A DNA stretch of 64,000 bases from Streptomyces smyrnaeus (GCF_017676345.1 NZ_JAFFZM010000019.1:62001-126000); one strand, 5' to 3'; positions 51,800-62,500 are shown, counted from the first letter of the stretch. Program-made: numbers and translations. The notes: generated from the sequence alone by a model not told the origin.

Positions 51800-51813
51800 T
51801 CTTGATATCGAGA
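51800..51813. promoter_or_regulatory. Near-palindrome before icd (MarR-type operator candidate)
   Basis: TCTTGATATCGAGA is a 14-bp palindrome with one mismatched pair, 26 bp before the icd start. In S. coelicolor the MarR-family regulator TamR has been reported to act on citrate-cycle genes, including isocitrate dehydrogenase, through palindromes of this general kind. I cannot confirm the exact consensus from memory. Confidence 0.55.
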
Positions 51814-51839
51814 CGATGTAGACGCGAAGCGGAGTAGCG

Positions 51840-54062
51840 GTGACTGACTCGACCATCATCTATACGCACACTGACGAGGCCCCGGCCCTGGCGACGTATT
51901 CGTTCCTGCCCGTGGTCGAGGCCTACGCCTCGACGGCCGGTGTCGCCGTCGAGAGCCGCGACATCTCCCTGGCCGGCCGGATCATCGCCAGCTTCCCCGA
52001 GCGCCTGGAGGAGAACCAGCGCATCGAGGACGCCCTCGCGCAGCTCGGTGAGCTGGCCAAGACCCCGCAAGCCAACATCATCAAGCTGCCGAACATCTCG
52101 GCGTCCATCCCGCAGCTCAAGGCCGCCATCGCGGAGCTGCAGGAGAAGGGCTACGCGCTGCCGGACTACCCGGACGACCCGCAGACCGACGAGGAGCGGG
52201 AGGTGCGCGCCCGCTACGACAAGGTCAAGGGCAGCGCCGTCAACCCGGTCCTGCGCGAGGGAAACTCCGACCGCCGCGCCCCGGCCTCCGTCAAGAACTA
52301 CGCCAGGAACAACCCGCACCGGATGGGCGAGTGGCGCGCCGATTCCAAGTCCAACGTCGCCCACATGACCCAGGACGACTTCCGCTCCACCGAGAAGTCC
52401 GTCGTACTGGCCGAGGACGGTGCGCTGCGGATCGAGCTGCACGGTGACGACGGCTCGACCACCGTGCTGCGCGAGTCGGTCCCGGTGCAGGCGGGCGAGG
52501 TCGTCGACGCCGCCGTCATGCGGGTGGCCGCGCTGCGCGAGTTCCTGTCCGCGCAGGTCGAGCGGGCCAAGGCGGAGGGTGTGCTGTTCTCGGTGCACCT
52601 GAAGGCGACGATGATGAAGGTGTCCGACCCGATCATCTTCGGTCACACGGTCCGCGCCTTCTTCCCGAAGACGTTCGCCACCTACGGCGACAAGCTCGCC
52701 GCGGCCGGTCTGACCCCGAACGACGGTCTGGGCGGCATCTTCAAGGGCCTGGAGTCGCTGCCGGAGGGCGACAAGATCAAGGCGTCCTTCGACGCCGAGC
52801 TGGCCCAGGGCCCGGACCTGGCGATGGTCGACTCGCACCGCGGTATCAGCAACCTGCACGTGCCCAGCGACGTCATCGTGGACGCCTCCATGCCCGCGAT
52901 GATCCGTACCTCGGGCCACATGTGGAACAAGGACGACCAGGAGCAGGACGCCCTCGCGGTCATCCCCGACAGCAGCTACGCGGGCATCTACCAGGCCGTC
53001 ATCGACGACTGCCGCGCCAACGGCGCCTTCGACCCGGCCACCATGGGCTCGGTACCGAACGTCGGTCTGATGGCGCAGAAGGCCGAGGAGTACGGCAGCC
53101 ACGACAAGACCTTCGAGATTCCGGCGACCGGCACGGTCCGCGTCCTGGACGGCGCGGGCGAGCTGGTGCTGGAGCAGGCCGTCGGCGAGGGCGACATCTT
53201 CCGGATGTGCCAGACCAAGGACGTACCGATCCAGGACTGGGTCAAGCTGGCCGTCACCCGCGCCCGTGCCACCGGCGACCCGGCCGTCTTCTGGCTGGAC
53301 GAGACCCGCGCCCACGACCGGAACCTGATCAGGAAGGTCCGCGAGTACCTGCCGCTGCACGACACCGAGGGTCTGCAGATCGAGATCATGTCCCCGGCCG
53401 ACGCGATGAAGTTCTCCCTGGAGCGCATCCGCCGCGGCGAGAACACCATCTCCGTCACCGGCAACGTGCTGCGCGACTACCTCACCGACCTGTTCCCGAT
53501 CATGGAGCTGGGCACCAGCGCCAAGATGCTCTCCGTGGTGCCGCTGATCAACGGTGGCGGGCTGTTCGAGACGGGCGCGGGCGGTTCGGCCCCCAAGCAT
53601 GTGCAGCAGCTCGTCAAGGAGAACTACCTGCGCTGGGACAGCCTGGGCGAGTTCCTGGCGCTGGCCGTCAGCTTCGAGCACCTGGCGCACAAGGCGGGCA
53701 ACCCGCGCGCCCAGATCCTCGCGGACACCCTCGACCGCGCCACGGGCACGCTGCTGAACGAGAACAAGTCGCCCAGCCGCAAGCTCGGCAGCATCGACAA
53801 CCGCGGCAGCCACTTCTACCTCGCGCTGTACTGGGCGCAGGAGCTGGCGGAGCAGACGCAGGACACGCAGCTCGCACAGGCGTTCTCCGGCCTCGCCAAG
53901 ACGCTGGCCGAGCAGGAGCAGACGATCGTCGACGAACTGCTGGCCGTCCAGGGCTCGCCGGTCGACATCGGCGGCTACTACCAGCCTTCCCCCGAGAAGG
54001 CGGCGGCCGTGATGCGCCCGTCGAAGACCTTCAACGAGGCGCTGGCTTCGCTGACGCGCTGA
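51840..54062 (+). CDS. icd: Isocitrate dehydrogenase, NADP-dependent, monomeric type
   Basis: 740 residues from a GTG after CGGAG. The family start is TDSTIIYTHTDEAPALATYSFLPVV. RNSD-type motif GNSDRRAPASVKNYARNNPHRMG holds substrate-binding residues, and VDSHRGISNLHVPSDVIVDASMPAMIR and LDETRAHDRNLI follow. Full length for the monomeric class (about 740), unlike the 420-residue dimeric form. It makes 2-oxoglutarate and NADPH in the citrate cycle. A 22-bp repeat overlaps its 3' end (54044 and 54069). Confidence 0.96.
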   Translation: MTDSTIIYTHTDEAPALATYSFLPVVEAYASTAGVAVESRDISLAGRIIASFPERLEENQRIEDALAQLGELAKTPQANIIKLPNISASIPQLKAAIAELQEKGYALPDYPDDPQTDEEREVRARYDKVKGSAVNPVLREGNSDRRAPASVKNYARNNPHRMGEWRADSKSNVAHMTQDDFRSTEKSVVLAEDGALRIELHGDDGSTTVLRESVPVQAGEVVDAAVMRVAALREFLSAQVERAKAEGVLFSVHLKATMMKVSDPIIFGHTVRAFFPKTFATYGDKLAAAGLTPNDGLGGIFKGLESLPEGDKIKASFDAELAQGPDLAMVDSHRGISNLHVPSDVIVDASMPAMIRTSGHMWNKDDQEQDALAVIPDSSYAGIYQAVIDDCRANGAFDPATMGSVPNVGLMAQKAEEYGSHDKTFEIPATGTVRVLDGAGELVLEQAVGEGDIFRMCQTKDVPIQDWVKLAVTRARATGDPAVFWLDETRAHDRNLIRKVREYLPLHDTEGLQIEIMSPADAMKFSLERIRRGENTISVTGNVLRDYLTDLFPIMELGTSAKMLSVVPLINGGGLFETGAGGSAPKHVQQLVKENYLRWDSLGEFLALAVSFEHLAHKAGNPRAQILADTLDRATGTLLNENKSPSRKLGSIDNRGSHFYLALYWAQELAEQTQDTQLAQAFSGLAKTLAEQEQTIVDELLAVQGSPVDIGGYYQPSPEKAAAVMRPSKTFNEALASLTR

Positions 54063-54108
54063 CGCGCCGGCTTCGCTGACGCGCTGACGCAGCACTGCGC
54101 GTATGGAG

Positions 54109-54150
54109 GGGCCCGGGAGCGGTATCGACCTATCGACCGCTCCCGGGCCC
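54109..54150. terminator. Perfect 15-bp terminator stem
   Basis: GGGCCCGGGAGCGGT and ACCGCTCCCGGGCCC pair around a 12-nt loop. It lies between the convergent icd and DUF1206 genes and can act for both. Confidence 0.9.
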
Positions 54151-54170
54151 TGCTGCTTGTGCTTGCGGCT

Positions 54171-55067
54171 TCAGGTTCTGCGCCAGCGCGCCACCGCGAA
54201 CGAGAAGAGACCGAAGAGAAGGAGCCCCGCCGCCACGGCCACCAGCAGCCACGGCCCCGCCGGGGTCCGGGTGAAGGAACGCAGCGTGTCGTCCAGCCCC
54301 TTGGCGCGCTCCGGGTCGTAGGTGAGCGCGGCGCGGGCGAGGAAGGCGCCGACGGTCGCGAACACCAGCCCGCGGGCGAGACCGCCCAGAACGCCGGTGA
54401 CGTCGACGAACTTCCGCTGCCTCTCGGACAACCGACCCATCCTCAGCTGGTCGTGGTACTTGCGCAGCGCCGCACGGCAGGCCATCACCAGCCCGGCGAC
54501 CACCACTGCACCGGCCCCGACACCGACCACCCACTGCCCTGCGGGCAGGCCGAGCAACTCGGCCGTCACATCGCGCGACCGCCTGTCGGACGCGCCGCTG
54601 CCGCTGCCCTTGTCCCCGGCGGCGAAGGCCAGCACCGAATACGCGACGCCTACGTAGAAGAGCCCGCGCGCCCCCGAAGCGAGGCGCTTGCGGGGCTTGT
54701 GGCCGCCCGGCTCGGCCGCACCCCAGACCGCCTCGGAGAGCCGCCACAGCGCCATTCCGGCCAACGCCAGCCCCAGCGCCCACAGCATGAACGCGCCGAA
54801 CGGACGCCCCGCCACCTCCCGCAGCGCCCCGCCGCGGTCGGCCTGCCCGCCACCTCGCTGCCCGTCGGCGAACGCGACCTGCACCGCCAGCGCGCCGACC
54901 AGCAGATAGCTGAACCCGCGCCCCAGGAACCCGGCTCGTGCCGCGCCGTTCAGCACCGGCCGAGCTGTTGCTCTGGCCCGGTCCGAAGCCCGCGCCCTGC
55001 CCGGTACCGCCCACCGCACCCTGCTCTCGCCGCCCCGTTTGCGGCCCCGCGGAACGGTCGCGTCCAT
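54171..55067 (-). CDS. DUF1206 membrane protein
   Basis: 298 residues from the ATG at 55067 (GGAGGGG site). Six membrane helices in three hairpin pairs, each with a conserved GxGFSYLLVG-like, GARGLFYVGVAY-like or LARGLVFATVGAFL start, the DUF1206 repeat. The family is of unknown function. A basic N-terminus precedes helix 1. Confidence 0.88.
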   Translation of the reverse strand: MDATVPRGRKRGGESRVRWAVPGRARASDRARATARPVLNGAARAGFLGRGFSYLLVGALAVQVAFADGQRGGGQADRGGALREVAGRPFGAFMLWALGLALAGMALWRLSEAVWGAAEPGGHKPRKRLASGARGLFYVGVAYSVLAFAAGDKGSGSGASDRRSRDVTAELLGLPAGQWVVGVGAGAVVVAGLVMACRAALRKYHDQLRMGRLSERQRKFVDVTGVLGGLARGLVFATVGAFLARAALTYDPERAKGLDDTLRSFTRTPAGPWLLVAVAAGLLLFGLFSFAVARWRRT

Positions 55068-55274
55068 CGCCCCTCCCCGGTCGCTCCTGCGAGCCGGGTG
55101 CCCAGCGGTGTCACAGGTAGTCCGCACATGTTCCGGAGCCCTGTGCCTTCTGGGAGCGGCCGCCCGCATCGGCTGAGGCGGTTGCAAGGATCCGGCAAGG
55201 CCGTTGCAAGGCTTCCGCCTTCAGCGTCGGGCATGTCTCTTCCCGCTCCGGTCGACGATGATATGGGGGAGAGC

Positions 55275-56537
55275 ATGTCCGTGTTGGACATTCGCAGTAC
55301 GACGTCCTCACGGCAGCCGGCCGACATCTGGGCCACGCTGCCGGAGGGCAAGAAGGTGCTGGTCGTCGTGCACACCGAGGTGTACGGCAAGCGGCTGCAG
55401 GATCTGCTGCCGCTGCTGGAATCCGATCTGCGGCTCGAGGTGACCTTCACGGTCGCCCCGCACGCCTTCAACGCCGGCGTGAGGCGTTTCTTGCGGTCGA
55501 TGGGCGCGGCCGTGATGAGCTGGAAGGACGCCGTGCGGACAGAGTTCGATCTGGCACTGGCCGCAGGCTCACGGGGGACGGAACAGTTGCGGGCCCCTCT
55601 GGTGCGGGTCTCGCACGGAGCAGGTCACCTGAAGCTTGCCCGCACGGCCGAGGTCGGCCCAGGGGAGCCCCGGGCTCCCGGCGGAATCACCGGGAGGGGG
55701 TATCTGACCTGGAAGGGCAAGGTCGTGCCCAAGGCGGTCGCGCTGCCCCACCGGGACGACCTCGCGGCACTGGAGCGCTGGTGCCCGCAGGCGCTTCCGA
55801 TCGCCGAGGTGGCCGGTGACCCCTGCTACGACCGCATCCGCCGGAGCCTGCCCCTGCGGGAGAGCTACCGGAAGGCCCTGGGGCTGGCCGACGGTCAGAA
55901 GCTGGTGCTCGTCACGTCGACGTGGGGGTACACCTCGTCCTTCAACCGGATCGGTGCGCTCCTCCCTCGACTGCTGGCCGAACTCCCGCGGGACGAGTTC
56001 CGGGTGGCGGTGCTCGTCCATCCCAACGTCTGGTCGCGCTACGGCGCCTGGCAGGTACGCGCCTGGCTGGCAGGGTGCGGCCAGGCGGGGTTCACCCTAC
56101 TGCCCCCGGAAGCGGACTGGCGCCAGCCGCTGATCGCTGCCGACTGGCTCATCGGCGACTACGGGTCCGTGACGCTGTACGGCACGATGACGCACGCGCC
56201 GATTCTCATGACCCACTTTCCGCACCGGGACGCGAACCCGGCCTCTCCGGGTGTCGAACTCGCGTTGACGGCACCGGCGCTCTCGTCGGCACACCCCCTG
56301 GGTGAACAACTCGCCTACTCGGCAGCCGAGTACAACCGGGCGGACTATGCCCGTATCGCCACCGGGATCTCCTCCGAACCCGGGCGCTTCAACCAGAACT
56401 TCCGGCGCCTGATCTACCGCGTCATGGGCCTTGGCCAGCCGGCCTGTCCTGCGGCGACGCACCCGCTTCCGCTGCCGCCGCCGTTGGAGGTGTTGGGGCA
56501 ACCGCACAGCTGTGATCGGCTGGGAGCCCTGCCGTGA
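55275..56537 (+). CDS. Conserved protein with GT-B / glycerophosphotransferase-like look, function uncertain
   Basis: 420 residues from the ATG at 55275 (GGGGGAG site); other starts exist at 55263 and 55231. It begins with a Rossmann-like half: KKVLVVVHTEVYGKRLQDLLPLLE and LEVTFTVAPHAFNAGVRRFLRS. A second half has KLVLVTSTWGYTSSFNRIGALLPRLLAELP, RVAVLVHPNVWSRYGAWQVR and IAADWLIGDYGSVTLYGTM, which resembles the donor-binding half of CDP-glycerol transferases. Homologues are often mislabelled. It is coupled (4-bp overlap) to the next gene. Confidence 0.65.
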   Translation: MSVLDIRSTTSSRQPADIWATLPEGKKVLVVVHTEVYGKRLQDLLPLLESDLRLEVTFTVAPHAFNAGVRRFLRSMGAAVMSWKDAVRTEFDLALAAGSRGTEQLRAPLVRVSHGAGHLKLARTAEVGPGEPRAPGGITGRGYLTWKGKVVPKAVALPHRDDLAALERWCPQALPIAEVAGDPCYDRIRRSLPLRESYRKALGLADGQKLVLVTSTWGYTSSFNRIGALLPRLLAELPRDEFRVAVLVHPNVWSRYGAWQVRAWLAGCGQAGFTLLPPEADWRQPLIAADWLIGDYGSVTLYGTMTHAPILMTHFPHRDANPASPGVELALTAPALSSAHPLGEQLAYSAAEYNRADYARIATGISSEPGRFNQNFRRLIYRVMGLGQPACPAATHPLPLPPPLEVLGQPHSCDRLGALP

Positions 56538-56977
56538 CCGATGTTCACCGGTATGCGCCGGTACCCTTCGACGACGACTGCGTGTGCGTGGATCTCGACC
56601 TGCGTGCCGATGACCGAGCGCGCCAGTGCGCCGACGTGCTGTACGGGAGCGACCGGCATTGCCAGGAGGGCCTGCTGAGCAACTACCCGGGCTGCATTTG
56701 CGTCACTCTTCGCAGGGCGGACGCCTCCGGACGGCAGACTATCTGTTCGACCTTGTGCAGAGGCGGGCGACAGTTCGAACTGACAGTGAGCCACGAGATG
56801 TCGGCAGCAGAGCACCGACGGCTCGCCTCGGCACTGCATGGTTGGCTGGCCCTGGGGATCCCGCCAGGCCGGTTCGGCGCCTTCCTTGCGGCGGCTCACT
56901 CCCGGGGGCTTCCCCAACCGATCTTGTGGAGATGCTCTTTCAGACGTCGTGCATCGACCGGACTGACGGGCTCGTAG
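56534..56977 (+). CDS. Small Cys-rich hypothetical protein
   Basis: 147 residues from a GTG overlapping the previous stop by 4 bp. The first 85 residues hold eight Cys (CVCVDLDLRADDRARQC, HCQEG, GCICVTLRR, CSTLC), then SHEMSAAEHRRLASALHGWLA. No family was recognised. The last 82 bp overlap the 3' end of the STAND gene on the other strand, so the C-terminus after about residue 121 is less certain. Confidence 0.6.
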   Translation: MTDVHRYAPVPFDDDCVCVDLDLRADDRARQCADVLYGSDRHCQEGLLSNYPGCICVTLRRADASGRQTICSTLCRGGRQFELTVSHEMSAAEHRRLASALHGWLALGIPPGRFGAFLAAAHSRGLPQPILWRCSFRRRASTGLTGS

Positions 56978-59331
56978 AGGGCGAGGGAGTCCGCGAAGCG
57001 ACGCCGGGCGGTCTCGAGGGCCCCCTGTTCCTGCGCGGTCTCTCCCAGCATCTCCAGGACACGGGCTTGCCAGTGCACCGAGCCCGCCGAACGGAACTCG
57101 CCGAGCGCCGTGCTCAGCAAACGCACGGCCTCGGCGTACCCCCGCAAGGAAGGGTGCGCGTGGGCGCGGCCCAGAAAGGCCAGCGCCCGCGCTGCGTCGT
57201 ATCTGTCCTGCACGGCCAGCAGTTCCGCCCTCGCCCGACCGAGACAGAGCCGGGCCTCGTCCGGCCGGTCGGCGGCGAGGGCGACGTCACCGAGGCACAG
57301 ACGCGAGAGCGCCGCACCTCGCCGATAGCCGATGTCCGAGCGGATATCGAGCGCTTCTGTGAACAGAGCTGCTGCTTGCTGCAGTCTGTCGGCCAGCCGG
57401 TGGGTCTGCCCCAGACCGTGCAGGGCCTGCGCCTCCGCTCGGCGGTCGCCCCGTTCACGTGCGTCCCGCAGAGCCTGGGTGAACCAGTCGAGAGCGTCAT
57501 CGAGGCGGCCCGCGTTGTACATTCCGCTACCACCGGTGGTGAGCATCCGGCTGACACCCTCGGAATGGCCTGCCCGCCGCGCCGCGGCCAGGCCGAGCTG
57601 GTGCGACTCGACCCAAAGGTCGTAGGGGCGTGCACGCAAGAACCAGGGCTGCATGGAGTCGACAAGCTGCCAACAGACCGCGTCCCAGCCCCGTTCCGCG
57701 GCGAGCCGCACCAGTTGCATCAGGTGCGGCCCCTCGCTGTGCATCCAGTCCCAAGCTGTCTCCGCCTCCTCGAAGTCGGACGTGGCGGGTGGCGGGAAGG
57801 CGTAGTCCCTCCGGAGCCGGCGGTGGCTGGGCGACAGCAGCGTGCGTGCGGCTGTGGCGGTGGCCAGGTACCAGTCGACAAAGCGCCGCTCGGTGTCGAC
57901 CGAGGCCGTGTCCGGTTCCTCCTGCGCGGCCCGGTGGGCCGCGTGCAGGCGGATGAGGTCGTGCAGGCGGTATCTGGGCTGCCCTGTGGCGGGATGCGGG
58001 CCCAGTTCCTCCAGGAGGCTGGCCTCGATCAGTTCCTCCACCAGGTCCCCCATCGACGACACGTCGGTGGCGCAGGCCGCTGCGGACGCGTGGAGGCAGA
58101 AGACGTCGACGGGAAGGACGCCGAGCTGTCGGTAGACACGCGCCACCTCCGGCTCCAGCGCCCGGTAGGACTCGTCCAATGCCGCCTCCACCACCCGGTC
58201 CCCGTCCAGTCGGAAGGCCTCCAGAGGCCGGGTCTTCTCCGTCATCGCACCGACCACAGCGGCCACGCTCTGCTGTGGCCGGGCCGCCATGCGTGCGGCA
58301 GCCACGCACACGGCCAAGGGCAGTCCGGCACACAGGGCGGCCACTTGGCGAACAGAGGAGGGCTCGTCCCTGGCCCGCTGGTTCCCGATCCGGCGACTGA
58401 GCAACTCCACCGACTCTTCGGCCCCGAGCACGTCGAGCGTGTGGAAGGCCGCGCCGTCGATCCCCAGTCCCATGAGACGCCTCCGACTGACGACGGCCAC
58501 CAGGCTGCTGCCACCACCGGGCAGTAGAGGTCTGACCTGGGCGGCGCTGAGTGCGTTGTCCACCATCAGCGCCACCTGTCTTCCGGCGGTCAGCGAGCGC
58601 CACAGGGCCGCCTTCTCCGCGAGCTCGGCCGGCACTTGCCGACAGCCGAGCGCCCGCAGCAGCCTGTCCAGAACGTCGCTCGGGCGCTGTGCGCCGCTGA
58701 GGGAGTAGCCGGTCATGTCGGCGTAGAGCTGGCCGTCGGGAAAGGCCGGCGTGAGGAGTTTCAACCAGCGGGAGACCAGCACGGTCTTCCCCACGCCGGC
58801 AGGTCCGGTCACCGCCACGATCAGCGCGGAATCTCCTCGGTGCTCGGTCCGGATCCGTTCGAGTGCGGTGAGATCGTCCTGTCTGTCGACGAAGTCGGCG
58901 GGGACCGGAAGGAGTTGGTGCGGTACCGGCGGGCGCGGCGGCGGCTCCGTCTGCACCTGTACGTTTCCGTGGATCTCGCGTGCCTGGATCACGGTGCCGG
59001 ACAGCTGCGTGCTTTCCACGGCGTTCGATGATTCCGACGCGCTCCCACCGCCCGTGCCGCTGACGAAGCGTTCGTATTGGAGCAGCCAAACGCGCAGCAC
59101 CGGCAAGAATCCGGACCGAGCTTCGGCTTGGGCGAGCAGCGCTTCGGCAAATGCAATTGCATTCTGCCGACTGTCCGGTTCCATTTCGGCTGCGACCATG
59201 GCCCGGGGCAGATCGTCCTCGGGCGCCTCGGCCATCCCGCTCACGATCTCCGACAGGCCACTCCAGAGCAGCGGTTCACGGACAGCGCCGGTCAACGCCG
59301 TGGCCAGCCGTGAGACGGTGATCGATCGCAT
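56896..59331 (-). CDS. STAND (NB-ARC) ATPase with TPR repeats, no DNA-binding domain
   Basis: 811 residues. An N-terminal helical effector-associated-like domain (1-90) is followed by a streptomycete linker motif SGTVIQAREIHGNVQV (111-126). The NB-ARC unit has Walker A GPAGVGKT (176-183), Walker B-like VALMVDNA and winged-helix ARVYRQLGVLPVDVFCL. TPR-like repeats fill about 570-800 (AEAQALHGLGQTHRLADRLQQAAALF). It is an AfsR relative that has lost the SARP part, so it may signal through protein contacts. It is divergent from the SARP gene. Confidence 0.87.
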   Translation of the reverse strand: MRSITVSRLATALTGAVREPLLWSGLSEIVSGMAEAPEDDLPRAMVAAEMEPDSRQNAIAFAEALLAQAEARSGFLPVLRVWLLQYERFVSGTGGGSASESSNAVESTQLSGTVIQAREIHGNVQVQTEPPPRPPVPHQLLPVPADFVDRQDDLTALERIRTEHRGDSALIVAVTGPAGVGKTVLVSRWLKLLTPAFPDGQLYADMTGYSLSGAQRPSDVLDRLLRALGCRQVPAELAEKAALWRSLTAGRQVALMVDNALSAAQVRPLLPGGGSSLVAVVSRRRLMGLGIDGAAFHTLDVLGAEESVELLSRRIGNQRARDEPSSVRQVAALCAGLPLAVCVAAARMAARPQQSVAAVVGAMTEKTRPLEAFRLDGDRVVEAALDESYRALEPEVARVYRQLGVLPVDVFCLHASAAACATDVSSMGDLVEELIEASLLEELGPHPATGQPRYRLHDLIRLHAAHRAAQEEPDTASVDTERRFVDWYLATATAARTLLSPSHRRLRRDYAFPPPATSDFEEAETAWDWMHSEGPHLMQLVRLAAERGWDAVCWQLVDSMQPWFLRARPYDLWVESHQLGLAAARRAGHSEGVSRMLTTGGSGMYNAGRLDDALDWFTQALRDARERGDRRAEAQALHGLGQTHRLADRLQQAAALFTEALDIRSDIGYRRGAALSRLCLGDVALAADRPDEARLCLGRARAELLAVQDRYDAARALAFLGRAHAHPSLRGYAEAVRLLSTALGEFRSAGSVHWQARVLEMLGETAQEQGALETARRRFADSLALYEPVSPVDARRLKEHLHKIGWGSPRE

Positions 59332-59410
59332 CCCGGCCCCCGCATTTTCCAGAAGGAAGTAATCGGCTCCTGCCCGAATCGAGTGTTACCCGCTCAGTCT
59401 GCGACTAAGC

Positions 59411-59431
59411 CATGCCGATTAAGACGGCATG
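59411..59431. promoter_or_regulatory. Inverted repeat between the STAND genes
   Basis: CATGCCG and CGGCATG are 7 bp apart, a perfect 7-bp inverted repeat centred 90 bp from the STAND start and 150 bp from the SARP start. The 242-bp gap has lower GC than the flanking genes, as promoters do. Confidence 0.5.
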
Positions 59432-59573
59432 CGGCGAGAAGTGGAAGGTTTCGGCCAAGAGGCCCGATCAAGAAAACCGCTCTGGTAAAGCCCAAGGGAA
59501 CCTGTCATCCTCGATCAAAGAAAAGTCATCATCTGGCAAAGGCGAACGAGTCGAACCGGCGAAGGGCGAGCTG

Positions 59574-62500
59574 GTGGACTTCGAGATCCTTCTCCTGGGG
59601 CCGGTCGGCCTGCGGGTGGACGGCCTGCTCGACCCCCTCGGGTCGGCCAAGGAACGCGCCCTCCTCGCCGCGCTCGCTGTCGATGTGGGGAAGGCGGTCT
59701 CGACCGAAGCCCTCATTCGGCGCCTCTGGGGTGAAGATCTTCCGGCCAAACCCCAGTCCGGTCTGCATGTGTACGTCGCCAGACTGCGCCGCCGCTTCCG
59801 GCAGGCGGCCGACCGCGTCCCCTTGGTCCAACGCGCCCACACCTACGCTCTCGACATCGCACCCGACTTCATCGACCTGCACCGCTTCCACCGCCTCACC
59901 TCGCATGCCCGCTCCGTGCGCGACACCTCCGGGACAGAGGCCCTGGCCGCTTTGCGGGAAGCCGAAACGCTCTGGCGCGGGGAGCCGCTGGCAGGACTGA
60001 CCGGAGCCTGGGCCGAGGAGGTCCGTGCCGCGCTGGAGGCCGCACGCCTCGCCGCGCGGGTCGACCAGGCGGACCTCGAACTGCGGGCCGGGGACTTCAC
60101 GGGACCCGCGACCTACCTGCCGCCCCTGCTCGAACAGCAACCGACCAACGAGACGCTCGCGGGCCGGCTGATGGTGGCGTACTACGGTTGCGGCAGACAG
60201 GCGGACGCCCTGCGCGTGTACGAGCACGTCCGGAAACTTCTCCGGAACGAGCTCGGGGTGGATCCGGGCACAGCCTTCAGCGAACTGCACGGATTGATCC
60301 TGCGCCAGGCGCCGGTGAGTGCCTTCCTCCCGTCGTCGGCGAGCGACCCCGCGCCTCCGCATGCTCTCAACAATCTCCCGGCACACGCCGACCTGGTCGG
60401 ACGCGAGGGCGAACTCGCAGCGTTGCAGGAGCCCCCACCCGAGGGAACGGTCATCGCCCTGCAGAGCATCTCCGGCATGGCGGGCATCGGGAAATCACTG
60501 CTGGCCTTCCACGCTGCTCGGAAGCTGGCCCATGCCTACCCGGACGGGCAGCTCTACGTCGACCTGCGGGCGCACTCCGCGAGACGTCGGCCCCTGACAC
60601 CGTCCTCGGCGCTGGCCTCACTGCTGCGGACCCTCGGCCTGCCGTCCAAGGGGATACCGCACAGCCTGGAGGAGCGCACCACCTTGTGGCGCAGCCTGCT
60701 GCAGGACCGGCGCGCCGTGGTCGTGCTCGACGACGTGGCCGGCGCGGAGCAGATACGCCCCCTCCTGCCACTGGGGTCGCCCTCCCTCGTGCTCCTCACC
60801 AGCCGTCAGCGGCTGAGTGGTCTGCCCGGTGTCCGCTCGCTCTTCGTGGACGTACTGTCGGCCCCGGACGCCGTCGCGCTGTTCACCCGGCTCGTCGGCC
60901 CCGAGCGTGCCCGGGACGGTGACGAGGTGGCGCACATCGTGGACGTCTGCGGACGCCTGCCGCTGGCGATCGAACTCGCCGCCGGGCGGCTGCGTTCCCG
61001 GCCGTCCTGGACCACACGCCATCTCCTGCGGAGACTGGCACAGAGCCACAGCAGGCTGCGGGAGATTCGGGACCGGGACTCCGGTATCGACCGGGCATTC
61101 GAGTTGTCCTACAGGACGCTGACCCGCCGACAGCAGGCCGCCTTTCGCCGGCTGGGCCTGCACTTCGGGACCGGCTTCGGCTCCCATGCGGCCGCAGCCC
61201 TGATCGGTGTACCGGTCGCCGAGGCCGAGCCGCTGGTCGAGGCCCTGCTCGACTCCAGCCTGCTGACCGAGCCGGAACCCGAGCGCTACCGTTTTCATGA
61301 CCTGCTCGGCGAGTACGCCCTCACGCTCGCCCGTAGGGACCGCGAGGAGGAAACCGCCGCATTGGAACGGCTGGTCGACTTCTGTCTCGCCGCCGCACTC
61401 CGCGCGGATCTGCTGGTGCACCCCAGGCGCACACGCATCGACATCGCCCCCGGACTGCCCTCCGACCACATCCCGGTCTTCCGCGACGACCACGAAGCCA
61501 GAAGCTGGCTGCTCGACGAGACCCCTGCACTGCTCGCCGCCGAGGACTATGCACGCACCCACGGCTCGGCACGCAAAGCCGCCGAGCTCGCGCACGTGCT
61601 CGGGACGTTCCTGGACACCGAGGGGCTGTGGGACGATGCGGAACTCATGCACCGGCACGCGGCACAGTACTGGCACCAGCAGCGCGCCGACCGGGCCGAA
61701 GCGCTGGCCCTCATCGACCTCAGCAGCGCCCACGGACACACCGGGCGCTACGACCAGGCTGCTGCCGCAGGCAGCAGGGCCCTGGCCGTGGCCCGCGCCG
61801 CAGACGACGCCGAGTGCGCAGCGGAGGCGCTCCACCAACTCGGAATACTCCACTGGCATCGCGGGGAATACCGCGCGATGCTCGAAGTTCAGCGCGAGGC
61901 ACTCGAAATAAGGCTTCGTTCAGGAGAACACTGGCACGTGGCACGCAGCACCAACAACATGGGGATCGCCCATCTCCATCTGGGGGACAGCACTGCCGCA
62001 TTCCGCTATTTCCAGGAAGCGCTCCTGGCATTCCGTGAGATAGGGGACGCCAGAGGAGAGGCCCAGGCTCTCAACAATCTCGCCGAAGTTCATCTGCACA
62101 CCGGTGACATCTCATCGGCACGCCAATTCTTCTCGCGTTCGCTGATGATTGCGACGGAGTCGTGCAGCCGCTCGGAACAGGCCATGGCACAGTTGAACCT
62201 GGGCAACACCCTGGCCGTCCCCGAAGAGCTGGACGAAGCGCTGGACCTGTACGGAAAAGCGCTCTCCTCCTTCCAGCGCCTCGGCAACCGGCGGTACGAG
62301 ACCATCACCCGTATCGCGCTCGGAGACGCGCTCCGCAAGGCGGGCCGCTACGCGGACTCCCTCGAACAGCACCGGATCTCCCTGACGTTGGCACGCGGTA
62401 TCGGCGCAGGTCTCGAGGAGGCCCAGGCGCTACGCGGACTCGGCACCGCCGAACACCACCTCCAGGATCACGCCGCTGCCCACCGGGACCTCGAAGAGGC

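Noticed and set aside
59412..59573. N-terminal 54-residue extension of the SARP regulator
   Set aside because: Low third-position GC, no ribosome-binding site and an inverted repeat over the ATG make it unlikely to be coding.
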